A DNA stretch of 9,817 nt from SAR324 cluster bacterium (lineage in GTDB: Bacteria; SAR324; JACQKK01): positions 1 to 9,817 of the forward strand of contig JACZVE010000078.1 in the NCBI GenBank assembly GCA_022572825.1. Direction: 5' to 3'. The notes beneath the pieces were generated by a model. That model did no database searches. It was not told the origin of the DNA and saw only the letters and a list, made by a program, of their open reading frames with translations. Of this stretch, positions 1-6,072 are shown piece after piece. Position 1 is the stretch's first letter; the number at the start of each line of letters is the position of its first letter. The position numbers and the translations under genes are program-made.

Positions 1-573
1 GCCTTCCGGGTCCGGTGCGCTGCGGGGAAACCGCCGCGCCGGCGGCATGGGGCCGTGGGCGCTGTCCTGCTCCATCACGTTCATCGGCAGCGAGACGAAC
101 ACCGGCCCGCTGGGCGTCTCCCGCGCGATCTTGAAGGCGCGATTGATGATGTGCGCCATTTCATCCGCGCTCGTGACCTCCACGCTCCACTTGGTGAGCG
201 GGGCCGCCATTGCCACCAGGTCGTGCCCCAGCAGCGGCTCGCGCAGCCGCATGCGGTTGTCCTGCTGTCCCGCGGTGAGCAGCAGGGGCGTACCGCCTTC
301 CCACGCGTTGTAGAGGCCGCCCAGCCCATTGCCCAGGCCCGGTCCCACGTGCAGGTTGACGACGCCCACGCGGCCCGAGGCCTGGGCGTAGGCGTCCGCC
401 ATGATGACGGCGACGGACTCGTGGAGCGCCAGGATATAGCGTAGCTGGGGATAGTCGATCAGGCTGTCCATCAAGGGCAGCTCCGTGGTGCCCGGATTGC
501 CGAAGATGTACTCCACGCCTTCGGCCAGCAGGGTCTCCATGAAAATCTGTTTGCCTTTCTGTATATTGGCCAT
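1..573 (-). CDS. Thiamine diphosphate-dependent enzyme, N-terminal part (benzoylformate decarboxylase/acetolactate synthase-like), cut by window edge
   Basis: Reading from an ATG at 573, 191 codons stay open to base 1, so only the N-terminal pyrimidine-binding (Pyr) domain is visible. The family motif GNPGTTE lies at residues 25-31; its Glu31 would activate the ThDP cofactor. A NLHVGPGLGN stretch (73-82) corresponds to the segment of benzoylformate decarboxylase that carries its active-site His70, and LLTAGQQ and GPVFVSLPMN segments follow as expected. These point to the benzoylformate decarboxylase/acetolactate synthase branch that decarboxylates 2-oxo acids in the cytoplasm. The PP-binding domain that would fix substrate class is outside the window. 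The frame stays open well upstream of 573 and the Shine-Dalgarno is weak (GGAT about 9 nt upstream), so the start is chosen because homologues usually begin about a dozen residues before the METLLAEGV helix. Family assignment is firm; substrate is unknown. Confidence 0.88.
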   Translation of the reverse strand, partial: MANIQKGKQIFMETLLAEGVEYIFGNPGTTELPLMDSLIDYPQLRYILALHESVAVIMADAYAQASGRVGVVNLHVGPGLGNGLGGLYNAWEGGTPLLLTAGQQDNRMRLREPLLGHDLVAMAAPLTKWSVEVTSADEMAHIINRAFKIARETPSGPVFVSLPMNVMEQDSAHGPMPPARRFPRSAPDPEG

Positions 574-693
574 AACTGGATCATCCAAACTGGGACAGCA
601 ACGGATGCGGAGGTTCGCCGGCGCCGCGTCATGAGCGGGGTTGATTGAAGCATTAGCAGGTCGCCTCGCGTGGAAGCAAGAATGGAACTGGCA

Positions 694-722
694 TTGATCC
701 CAATCGTTCGGATAGGTATACC
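694..722 (+). promoter_or_regulatory. Candidate sigma-70-type promoter for the beta-rich exported protein
   Basis: TTGATC at 694-699 and TATACC at 717-722 are separated by 17 bp, each matching four of six consensus bases, with a leader of about 65 nt before the ATG at 793. It lies in the 219-bp divergent gap between the ThDP enzyme and the exported protein. No equally good promoter was found for the minus-strand gene. The match is modest and high-GC genomes give chance hits. Confidence 0.35.
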
Positions 723-792
723 GCGGATAGCGCTGATGTTCTTGCGGAGACGTCTGTGCATTCCCCATCGTCCACTCCTTGAAAGGGGGAGC

Positions 793-1506
793 ATGAAAAA
801 AGCAATCATCCTGCTTGCCGGCCTGTTGGCCTTCGCCTCGGCAGCCATCGGGGCGACGACCCGTCAGAATCGAGCCGACAGCCTGCTATTCGTTGGCATA
901 TCCCCCGTCGGGATCCACATTCCCACCCTGGCCACCCAACCGGTCGCGGTGGGAATTTACCTGGGGGAAAGCTGGCTGATCGGAGCGGAGTATGGCTCCG
1001 CCAACATCAAGATCCAAAACAAGAAGGGAGAGTTCGGGCCGTTCGAATTCGACGTGCCCGATTCGGAGCCCGGCGAATTCGTCGACGGCAGCTACGATAA
1101 CTTGGGCGCATTCATAAGATGGTTTCCGGGGAATTCCTTTCACGTCACCTTGGCCGCGCACAAACGCGAATGGGACATCAATGCTTCGGTGACAATCATA
1201 GATAGCGTATTGGGCGCCCGCACCATACGATCCAAAATGAACGCCGATGCCACGGTCGCCACGCTGGGATTCGGCAACCAGTGGATCATGGATTTCGGGC
1301 TGGTGATCGGTCTGGACTGGCTGCTGCTCTCGGGCGTGGTCGACGACAGCGTTTCGAGCGACATCAATCTGGGCGATCTCACCGCGCTGACAACCCAGGC
1401 CGACAGGGATGCGGCCATAGCGGATCTGAATGAGCTCGCTGACAACCTCAACAAGGTGTCCGGTCTGCCCGGATTGTTCGTGCTGACCCTCGGCTGGGCC
1501 TTCTAG
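793..1506 (+). CDS. Exported beta-rich protein, probable outer-membrane beta-barrel of unrecognised family
   Basis: The product is 237 residues. The ATG at 793 is preferred over an in-frame ATG at 670 because it follows a purine-rich AAAGGGGGA Shine-Dalgarno and starts a textbook Sec signal peptide: MKK, a hydrophobic core to about residue 17, and ASA/IGA-type cleavage near 18-21. The mature part alternates polar and hydrophobic residues, with segments such as VAVGIYLGESWLIGAEYG (51-68) and LGAFIRWF (104-111) reading as beta strands. It ends LTLGWAF, with the terminal Phe and alternating hydrophobics recognised by the BAM machinery in outer-membrane barrels. An Asp-rich, helix-forming insert (about 182-222) precedes the final strand. 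At this size an 8-10-strand barrel is plausible. I do not recognise a named family, and function is unknown. A 309-residue open frame on the opposite strand is a shadow, judged by signal peptide and composition. Confidence 0.8.
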   Translation: MKKAIILLAGLLAFASAAIGATTRQNRADSLLFVGISPVGIHIPTLATQPVAVGIYLGESWLIGAEYGSANIKIQNKKGEFGPFEFDVPDSEPGEFVDGSYDNLGAFIRWFPGNSFHVTLAAHKREWDINASVTIIDSVLGARTIRSKMNADATVATLGFGNQWIMDFGLVIGLDWLLLSGVVDDSVSSDINLGDLTALTTQADRDAAIADLNELADNLNKVSGLPGLFVLTLGWAF

Positions 1507-1626
1507 CTTACGGGAGGCCCCCACCCCAGGGCACAGCGGCCCCGCCCCCGCGAGGCCAGCGGGCGCAGGCGTGCGGGCACGCGATGTGTGTCCATGGGCG
1601 CCGGCGTTCTTTGAGGCCTTCATCCT

Positions 1627-1971
1627 ATGGAACGTTCGCCCTATAAGGGAGCAATGCAGGTACTCACAGCCCATCGCGAGCGCGTCGTCCACCTGCGCGA
1701 CGCGCTGGATCAATTGCTCGCTCTGCACGAAGAGCAGTATCGACAGCGCAATGAGATTGTTTCCCTGATGGAGGGGAACCGGCCGGATCGAGCCGAAGCC
1801 ATCGACAGCCTGCACGAATCCGCTCCGGCGCTCGCGGAGCGAATCTTGGCCATGCGTGCGGAAAATTTTGGCGAGGTCAGTCGCGAGGCCCAGCTGGAGC
1901 TCACTTCCATGGTTGAATCGGCCTGGGAACTCACCCGCAGCCGTCCACCCGAACCGCTCCTGGCCGACTAG
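1627..1971 (+). CDS. Small helical hypothetical protein
   Basis: This encodes 114 residues from ATG 1627. A second in-frame ATG at 1654 (residue 10) has a stronger but closely spaced AAGGGAG just upstream, so the true product may be 105 residues. The protein has no signal peptide, membrane segment or cysteine. Residues about 12-45 (heptad-like, Arg/Glu/Leu-rich) and 55-105 predict as amphipathic helices, and the tail is Pro-rich (RPPEPLLAD). I recognise no family. Codon choice is GC-rich at third positions like its neighbours, which supports real coding. It lies 120 bp after the beta-rich protein and converges on parA with a 37-bp gap. Because orphan ParA ATPases often work with small helical partner proteins, a link is conceivable, but convergent orientation does not specifically suggest it. 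Function is unknown. Confidence 0.6.
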   Translation: MERSPYKGAMQVLTAHRERVVHLRDALDQLLALHEEQYRQRNEIVSLMEGNRPDRAEAIDSLHESAPALAERILAMRAENFGEVSREAQLELTSMVESAWELTRSRPPEPLLAD

Positions 1972-1984
1972 GTTGCCGACCCGT

Positions 1985-2010
1985 CGGCGGCCCAGGTCGC
2001 CGCCGCTTTC
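1985..2010 (+). terminator. Candidate rho-independent terminator between convergent genes
   Basis: CGGCGGC at 1985-1991 pairs perfectly with GCCGCCG at 1999-2005 around a 7-nt loop, followed by a short CTTTC. It sits just after the small helical gene (stop at 1971) and abuts the parA stop on the other strand. The stem is strong but the T-tract is poor, so it may be an inefficient or factor-dependent terminator. Confidence 0.4.
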
Positions 2011-2608
2011 AGCATTGCCCGGGGTCGATTAACCGCAGCACATGCTCGGCAAGCGGCCCCGGCAACGGTCGGCCGGAAAAAACCGCCGGAAATGCGAGGT
2101 CTACCGGAATCGTATGCGGGTGCACGGGGAGGTTCCAGGCGCTGATCTGCTCCCGCAAAGGGGCGAGATCTTCGCCGGCGTACTGGTTGAACACGACGCG
2201 AGGTACCGCGACTTTTTCGCGCTGCCCCAGTTTCCTGATAATCGCCACCAGCCACGGCAGCGCCCATATATCCGGCAACGCAGGCCGCACGGGAATGATC
2301 ACCGTGTCGCTGGCCCGCACCACGCTCTCCGTCATCTCCGATAACGTTGGCGGCGAGTCGATTACGATCCACTCATACGCCTTGCGCAATTCCGGCATCT
2401 CGCTGTGCAGGATCGGCTGTACCTGTGAGCGGGTTGCGACCTGGAACCGGTGTCCGAAGCGGTTGCCCCATTCGCTGCTCGTCCCCTGATAGTCCGCATC
2501 CAGCAGCAGCACCCGGTTGCCGGCCTGCGCCAAAGCCACCGCGCTGGAGATAGCAAGCGTACTTTTGCCAGTGCCCCCTTTTTGATGGACAAACGAGACG
2601 GCGACCAT
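2009..2608 (-). CDS. Orphan ParA/MinD-type P-loop ATPase
   Basis: The product is 199 residues from ATG 2608, preceded by CGGAAC. The deviant Walker A motif KGGTGKST (residues 10-17) carries the signature Lys10 that defines the ParA/MinD/Soj class. LLLDADYQGTSSEW (34-47) is the Walker A-prime/switch I region, and IVIDSPP (81-87) is Walker B with Asp84. This class forms ATP-dependent dimers that bind DNA non-specifically or membrane and position plasmids, chromosomes or protein cargo. There is no N-terminal DNA-binding domain, so it resembles short type Ib/ParF-like or cargo-positioning ParAs. It has no MinD-type C-terminal amphipathic helix. No parB, centromere-like iterons or replication gene is visible, so it is an orphan by context. 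It lies 21 nt downstream of the Trm112-like gene and is probably co-transcribed with it. Family is certain; cargo is unknown. Confidence 0.92.
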   Translation of the reverse strand: MVAVSFVHQKGGTGKSTLAISSAVALAQAGNRVLLLDADYQGTSSEWGNRFGHRFQVATRSQVQPILHSEMPELRKAYEWIVIDSPPTLSEMTESVVRASDTVIIPVRPALPDIWALPWLVAIIRKLGQREKVAVPRVVFNQYAGEDLAPLREQISAWNLPVHPHTIPVDLAFPAVFSGRPLPGPLAEHVLRLIDPGQC

Positions 2609-2629
2609 GTTGTTCCGTTGCAGATGCGG

Positions 2630-2893
2630 CTAGTCGGCCTTTGGCGGGGGCAGGGCAATCGCCTCTTCGATCAGCATGATCGGAATCTCGTCGCGGATCG
2701 GGTAAAGCCACCTGCCGTCCTGGCGCACCAAGCCGCCCTCGATCGCCTCGGAAACGGCAATTCCGCCCCGGTTTGTGAGCCGCCCCGCGGCGATGGCCTG
2801 GTTAATCGTGGCGACCAGCGCCTCGTCGGCCAGTGTCACCGGGCTTTTGTCCTCCGGGCAGGCGAGAATTTCCAGCAATTGTTGGTCGATCAT
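2630..2893 (-). CDS. Trm112/YcaR-like small protein lacking the second zinc-ribbon cysteine
   Basis: The product is 87 residues. ATG 2893 is chosen because MIDQQLLEILACPEDKSPV matches the canonical N-terminus of the Trm112p/YcaR family and GGAG lies 8 nt upstream; an in-frame ATG at 2956 would add 21 unrelated residues. The C-terminal half (DGRWLYPIRDEIPIMLIEEA) is the family's hallmark Y/FP-I-RD-GIP-LL segment. In E. coli YcaR the N-terminal motif is CPxC; here it is CPEDK, and Cys12 is the only cysteine, so zinc cannot bind in the usual way. A middle insertion of about 20 residues (28-50) separates the halves. In eukaryotes and archaea Trm112 activates methyltransferases; the bacterial role is poorly defined. 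The gene is followed after 21 nt by parA. Family assignment is confident, function is not. Confidence 0.82.
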   Translation of the reverse strand: MIDQQLLEILACPEDKSPVTLADEALVATINQAIAAGRLTNRGGIAVSEAIEGGLVRQDGRWLYPIRDEIPIMLIEEAIALPPPKAD

Positions 2894-3271
2894 CGCCGCA
2901 TCTCCACGGACCCAAAGCACAACCGCCGCGCCCGAGCAGGGCGGGCACACTTGCAATACACCCTTTCCTTTAAGAGTTGTGGAGCAAATGTCAAACTTAC
3001 CCGCATCTGAATGCGCCGGAGGGACGCATGGCCGTTCCTTTCCGGTGGGCGGCGATACCAGTTGCGCATGGGTGCCACTCCCCTTTCCGTTCCCCAGCGC
3101 GCCTCTTCCCGCGTTTGGCGCTTGCTGGGCGATTCAACTTGAGCGAGGATAGGGACGCCACGCTCCCCTGGGCAGCGTGCCGTTCAATTTGGGCTAGCCA
3201 AGCGTGAAGATACGTGAGAAGGTAAAGAAATTGCCCTTTTCTGTACACTTTTCCGCAACGGAATTGACGCG
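2894..3271. other. Divergent intergenic region between trm112-like and diguanylate cyclase genes
   Basis: This 378-bp stretch has no convincing gene. It holds the candidate minus-strand promoter near 2968-2994 and a small stem at 3159-3179 (CACGCT/AGCGTG around CCCCTGGGC). Its last 60 bases before 3272 are more AT-rich, but I found no clear -35/-10 pair there for the cyclase. Two similar short strings, GATTCAACTTGAGC (3131-3144) and GTTCAATTTGGGC (3182-3194), lie 51 bp apart on the plus strand and could be a degenerate operator pair, though this is weak. No c-di-GMP riboswitch-like fold was recognised. Confidence 0.5.
2968..2994 (-). promoter_or_regulatory. Candidate promoter for the trm112-like/parA pair
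   Basis: On the minus strand a perfect TTGACA -35 box (2994-2989) is followed after 15 bp by TTAAAG (2973-2968), a poor -10 with short spacing. It would give a leader of about 70 nt before ATG 2893. The perfect -35 in GC-rich DNA is the main support. Confidence 0.33.
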
Positions 3272-4462
3272 ATGGCTGGAAGCGAATCGGGCACAACCGA
3301 GCAATCCGCCACAGATGGAAGCCGCCCGGCGATCCTGCTGGTCGATCGGAACGAACCGGCCGGCAAATGGGCATCGGCACTGGAAAAGCAGGGGTGGTCG
3401 GTTTTGCGTGCCCAAAAGCAGGGAGAAGTACTGCAGCTGCTTCGATCCCGGCCCGTTGACATCGTCGTCGCCCCGCAGCGGGGAACGGCGAGCAATCACA
3501 TCAAGTTTCTGCAAAAGCTGAGTCGAATTTCGCCGGCCACGAAGAAAATCGTCGTGACTGAGCGGGACGAGCCGGAAGCCTTGCTGATGTATACGAACCG
3601 GGCGGGCGTCGACTTCCTCCTGTCCCGGCCGGTCAACGTGCACCAGCTCGCCCGGGCCATCCGACAGGTCTGGGAAGCACGGCAGTTTGAGCGCGCTTCC
3701 TACCTGAAGCTGTCGGAAAACGGCAATTTGTTCGCCGAGTTTGAGGCGTACAAGGCTCAACTCGAAGCCGAGATGAGGGAGCGCAGTGGGCAGCTATCGA
3801 AATCCAACCGCGGGCTGCGCAAGGCCCTACGGGATATCGCAGATAAAAATAAAGCCCTGATGGTGCTGAACGAGTCTCTCAAGATCCAGTCCACGACGGA
3901 CCTGCTCACCGGACTTTACAACCGCCGTGAGTTCCTCAACCGAATCCGCACCGAATGGGGCCGCTTCAAGCGGTACGGCCGGCCGTTGAGCCTGATCATG
4001 TTGGATATCGATCGCTTCAAGCGCGTCAACGACACCTACGGCCACGATTGTGGGGATTCGGTGTTGAGAGGGCTGGGGCACCTCATCCGCAGCCACAGGC
4101 GTGCCCAGGACATTTCCTGTCGCTATGGCGGCGAGGAATTCGTGGTGCTATTGACTGAGACCCCCATGGAGCTGGCCTACCACGTGGCCGATGGATTGAG
4201 GCAGCTCATTGCCGATGAGGACTTCCGCTATCATGAGCTGCATATGAAGGTGCACGTGAGCCTGGGCGTCTCCGGCGCCATGGAGCAGGGCCCGCGCAAC
4301 GTGGAATCGTTCATAAACCTGGCCGACAAGGCCATGTACAGGGCCAAGCGCGAGGGGCGCAACCGCACGGTCATCCTTGACCCCAGTGACGAGCGCGTGA
4401 TTCTCCGCCAGAGCGGGAAGGGCCCCTCGCCCCGCCAGCAAGCTGCCGCGTCAGGCACCTGA
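3272..4462 (+). CDS. Diguanylate cyclase with degenerate receiver domain, coiled coil and GGEEF domain
   Basis: The product is 396 residues and makes cyclic di-GMP from two GTP. Residues about 18-135 form a CheY-like fold (ILLVDRNEP start, VVT at 94-96). The phosphoacceptor strand reads VDIVVAPQRG (62-71), with no Asp where phosphorylation occurs, and the usual Lys-Pro is Arg119-Pro120, so it is a pseudo-receiver. Residues about 155-205 form a charged coiled coil typical of dimerising cyclases. The GGDEF domain (about 205-370) opens with STTDLLTGLYNRREF, carries the metal/GTP segment LDIDRFKRVNDTYGH (244-258) and catalytic GGEEF (286-290), and has an RxxD inhibitory site (RAQD, 277-280) five residues before it. 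The enzyme should therefore be active and product-inhibited. No membrane segment is seen, so it is cytoplasmic. The basic, Gln/Ala-rich tail (371-396) is probably disordered. The start is set by domain position; the Shine-Dalgarno is weak (CGGAA). Confidence 0.93.
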   Translation: MAGSESGTTEQSATDGSRPAILLVDRNEPAGKWASALEKQGWSVLRAQKQGEVLQLLRSRPVDIVVAPQRGTASNHIKFLQKLSRISPATKKIVVTERDEPEALLMYTNRAGVDFLLSRPVNVHQLARAIRQVWEARQFERASYLKLSENGNLFAEFEAYKAQLEAEMRERSGQLSKSNRGLRKALRDIADKNKALMVLNESLKIQSTTDLLTGLYNRREFLNRIRTEWGRFKRYGRPLSLIMLDIDRFKRVNDTYGHDCGDSVLRGLGHLIRSHRRAQDISCRYGGEEFVVLLTETPMELAYHVADGLRQLIADEDFRYHELHMKVHVSLGVSGAMEQGPRNVESFINLADKAMYRAKREGRNRTVILDPSDERVILRQSGKGPSPRQQAAASGT

Positions 4463-4935
4463 CCCACCTGCACCCGCTGCGGGCATCGCTCCCGCCACGG
4501 CAGGCAAGGGGCGCAGCGATTGCGAGCCGCGCATTTCTCCCCGGCAGCCGGTCCCGAGCCTGGTCGAAGGGAGGCCGGTGGCCCCCGCCGCCCTCCGGCC
4601 AGTCGATACGACGACGCACTCTCCCCCGTGGCTCCTTTTCCCCCTCTCCTTCGCAAGGAGAGGGGTGCCGCCCGGACGGCGGCGGGGTGAGGTGCCGTAG
4701 GGGGAACCTCACCCCCGAAACGCTTACGTGCCGCGCGTTTCTTCCCCTCTCTCTTTGGCAAAGGAGAGAGGGAGGCGGGCTGCGCGCGCGTCAGGAGGGC
4801 CGTTCGGCGACGCAATCGAGACCGGTTTTTTTCAATGTCCTCGCACAACCAACCCGTAAACGGGGTGCAGGGAACAGCAGCGCTTGCGTGTCGCGCGCCG
4901 CTTCCCCGGAGGATTCGTCTTGTGATGAGTACAGG
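4463..4935. other. Convergent intergenic region between diguanylate cyclase and sirtuin genes
   Basis: These 473 bp contain no convincing gene. The dominant content is the two-unit REP-like inverted element at 4641-4775. A seven-T run at 4826-4832 lacks a proper upstream stem, and a small hairpin CCCGT-AA-ACGGG lies at 4854-4865. The 3' side of the cyclase gene has no close canonical terminator; the first REP-like hairpin, about 180 bp downstream, may serve. Confidence 0.5.
4641..4775. repeat. REP/BIME-like element: two hairpin units in inverted orientation
   Basis: Unit 1 is a perfect 11-bp stem with a 3-nt CGC loop (4641-4651 with 4655-4665; arm CCCCTCTCCTT). Unit 2 is a related stem at 4745-4772 (CCCTCTCTCTTT with AAA-G-GAGAGAGGG, one bulged G). 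Between them GGGGTGAGGT (4684-4693) and ACCTCACCCC (4706-4715) form a perfect 10-bp inverted repeat. Read on opposite strands, each unit is a pyrimidine/purine hairpin followed by a spacer and GGGGTGAGG, so the two units are tail-to-tail copies of one module. Pyrimidine/purine hairpins with a GGGGTGAGG tail recur between genes in many proteobacteria. Possible roles are transcript 3'-end stabilisation, termination, or a RAYT-mobilised repeat. No RAYT transposase is in the window. Confidence 0.75.
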
Positions 4936-5730
4936 CTAGGAATGCAGGGGCGCCGCGACAGGAATTGCTTCCACGCCCAGCGCAGCCATCACTCCGGACA
5001 TGACCTCGCCAGCCGAGTCGTTGAGCACCACCGTGGCGTATGGGTCGTGCGGTGTTTCCTGCCGGTTGACGATGGCCAGCGGAGCGCCGCCCCGGATCGC
5101 GCGGATGGGAAATTCCGCCGCGGGGTACACCACCAGAGAGGAACCGATCACCAAAAACAAGTCGCAGGCGTCTGTCTCTTCGCCGGCACGCGCGAGGGTT
5201 TCCGGTATCAGCATCTGGCCGAAGGAGATGGTGGCGGGCTTCATCAGGCCGCCGCACTGCGCGCAATCGGGCGCATCTCCGGCTGGGCTCACTTTGGGCT
5301 GAAACGTTGCCCGGTCGTGGCGACTGCCACAGGAAAGACAGGAGATATAAAGGGTGCTGCCGTGCAGCTCGATCACCTGATCGGACGCAGTGCCGGCCGC
5401 CTGATGGAGGCCGTCGATATTTTGCGTGATGACCGCGCCCAGCTTGCCCATCCGCTCCAGCGCCAAGACCGCCTGGTGAGCGGCATTGGGACGGGCCAGG
5501 AGAATTTGATTGTACATATCCGTGCTACGCTGCCAGTAGCGGCGGCGGGACTCGGCGCTGGCGAGAAAGCGGTCGATGTGAAAGTCGTTGGGATCGTACT
5601 TCTCCCATACGCCACCCGGCCCACGAAAATCCGGTATGCCGGATTCCGTACTGATGCCCGCCCCGGTGAAGACGACGATGCGCCCAGCTTGTCTTGTCAG
5701 TGCGATCAGTTTGTCCATCGGATCAGACAT
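4936..5730 (-). CDS. Sirtuin, NAD+-dependent protein deacylase (SIR2/CobB family)
   Basis: The product is 264 residues. ATG 5730 is chosen because AAGGAG lies 5 nt upstream; an in-frame start at 5790 would add 20 poorly conserved residues. The Rossmann NAD-binding elements are GAGIS (23-27), GIPDFRGPGG (31-40) and QNIDGLH (103-109). Catalytic His123 sits in ELHGS. A structural zinc is held by CLSC (131-134) and CAQC (156-159). GSSLVVYPAAEFP follows near the C-terminal half as the second NAD-contact segment. The enzyme removes acyl groups from protein lysines in the cytoplasm, making nicotinamide and O-acyl-ADP-ribose; bacterial homologues deacylate metabolic enzymes such as acetyl-CoA synthetase. 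The helical insert has RRYWQRS (63-69), resembling the RYWARN of SIRT4-like enzymes. Y65 and R68 have the YxxR spacing of desuccinylating class III sirtuins, but the alignment there is uncertain, so acyl preference is open. Confidence 0.94.
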   Translation of the reverse strand: MSDPMDKLIALTRQAGRIVVFTGAGISTESGIPDFRGPGGVWEKYDPNDFHIDRFLASAESRRRYWQRSTDMYNQILLARPNAAHQAVLALERMGKLGAVITQNIDGLHQAAGTASDQVIELHGSTLYISCLSCGSRHDRATFQPKVSPAGDAPDCAQCGGLMKPATISFGQMLIPETLARAGEETDACDLFLVIGSSLVVYPAAEFPIRAIRGGAPLAIVNRQETPHDPYATVVLNDSAGEVMSGVMAALGVEAIPVAAPLHS

Positions 5731-5735
5731 GGGCA

Positions 5736-5741
5736 CTCCTT
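5736..5741 (-). promoter_or_regulatory. Ribosome binding site of the sirtuin gene
   Basis: AAGGAG on the minus strand, five bases from the ATG at 5730-5728. It is the best Shine-Dalgarno in the window and decides this start over the longer frame beginning at 5790. Confidence 0.75.
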
Positions 5742-5791
5742 CGCTCCGTCCAGCGGAGATAAAAACACCTCTCTGGGCCGCCGGGGGCACG

Positions 5792-5980
5792 ATGCCCTGG
5801 CCGTGTTGCGCGCGATGCGTGTTGCCCGCCGTCCAGGCAACCCGGTATTGCGACGAATGCAGCGGGTGCGCGCTGCCCCCCTCCCGGGCCGTGCTAATGC
5901 TAGCACATCTGCTGCGGAATAATTGGTTTTATGATCGGGCAGCCCCCGGGCGGCCGAGGTTGCCATTCACCGGCATATAA
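5792..5980 (+). CDS. Doubtful small Cys-rich open frame (possible zinc-ribbon peptide or gene remnant)
   Basis: From ATG 5792, with GGGGG four bases upstream, 62 codons read to TAA at 5980. Six cysteines fall at residues 5, 6, 9, 20, 23 and 26, giving CCARC, a ten-residue gap, then CDECSGC. This is the spacing of a zinc ribbon and faintly recalls the N-terminal ribbon of ComF-type proteins (CxxC, Leu-Pro, CxxC). The rest is a basic, aromatic-containing tail with no known domain. The same frame stays open upstream through the antisense of the sirtuin gene, and the segment overlaps the likely protease promoter, so it may be non-coding. I list it because the cysteine pattern is more ordered than chance would suggest. 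Confidence 0.2.
   Translation: MPWPCCARCVLPAVQATRYCDECSGCALPPSRAVLMLAHLLRNNWFYDRAAPGRPRLPFTGI
5891..5906. repeat. Short inverted repeat, possible operator
   Basis: GTGCTA-ATGC-TAGCAC, a perfect 6-bp stem with a 4-nt spacer, in the divergent gap about 160 bp from each start codon. It could bind a dimeric regulator or be chance; no T-tract follows. Confidence 0.3.
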
Positions 5981-6072
5981 CGCACATTTAATGCATGTTT
6001 AACGCGGTCGGGTCGGGCCGCTGCCCCGCATTGGCGCGACGGCTCGGTTGCCAATTGATCGTTCGAAACGCC

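Larger units (their letters stand above)
5731..6072. other. Divergent intergenic region between sirtuin and tail-specific protease genes
   Basis: These 342 bp hold the promoters of two divergent genes, though no clean -35/-10 pair is visible. An AT-rich patch at 5975-6003 contains overlapping TATAAC (5976-5981) and TTTAAT (5987-5992) boxes that could be -10 elements for the protease, with TTGCCA at 5960-5965 at a wrong spacing for either. A 6-bp inverted repeat lies at 5891-5906. A short Cys-rich open frame (5792-5980) overlaps the region. Confidence 0.45.

Noticed and set aside
1040..1085. A repeated CGAATTCG palindrome
   Set aside because: Both copies lie inside coding sequence and arise from Glu-Phe-containing codons; chance is sufficient.
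1569..1582. A GCGTG/CACGC hairpin after the beta-rich protein as a terminator
   Set aside because: The stem is only 5-6 bp and is not followed by a T-tract.
886..1815. A 309-residue open frame on the minus strand
   Set aside because: It lies antisense to the exported beta-rich protein, has Gln/His/Gly-rich composition typical of GC-rich shadow frames, and shows no domain; the plus frame has a signal peptide and a Shine-Dalgarno.
2989..3152. A small plus-strand frame beginning MSNLPASEC
   Set aside because: It overlaps the candidate -35 of the opposite-strand genes, has a poorly spaced Shine-Dalgarno, and a Pro/Phe-rich low-complexity stretch without family resemblance.
4826..4832. A seven-T run as an intrinsic terminator
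   Set aside because: No stable GC-rich stem lies directly upstream on the plus strand.
4231..4848. A 205-residue minus-strand frame covering the end of the cyclase gene and the REP-like region
   Set aside because: Its Arg/Pro/Gly-rich composition and its overlap with the hairpin repeats mark it as non-coding.
4687..5922. A 411-residue plus-strand frame across the sirtuin gene
   Set aside because: It is antisense to a sirtuin with every catalytic and zinc motif intact.
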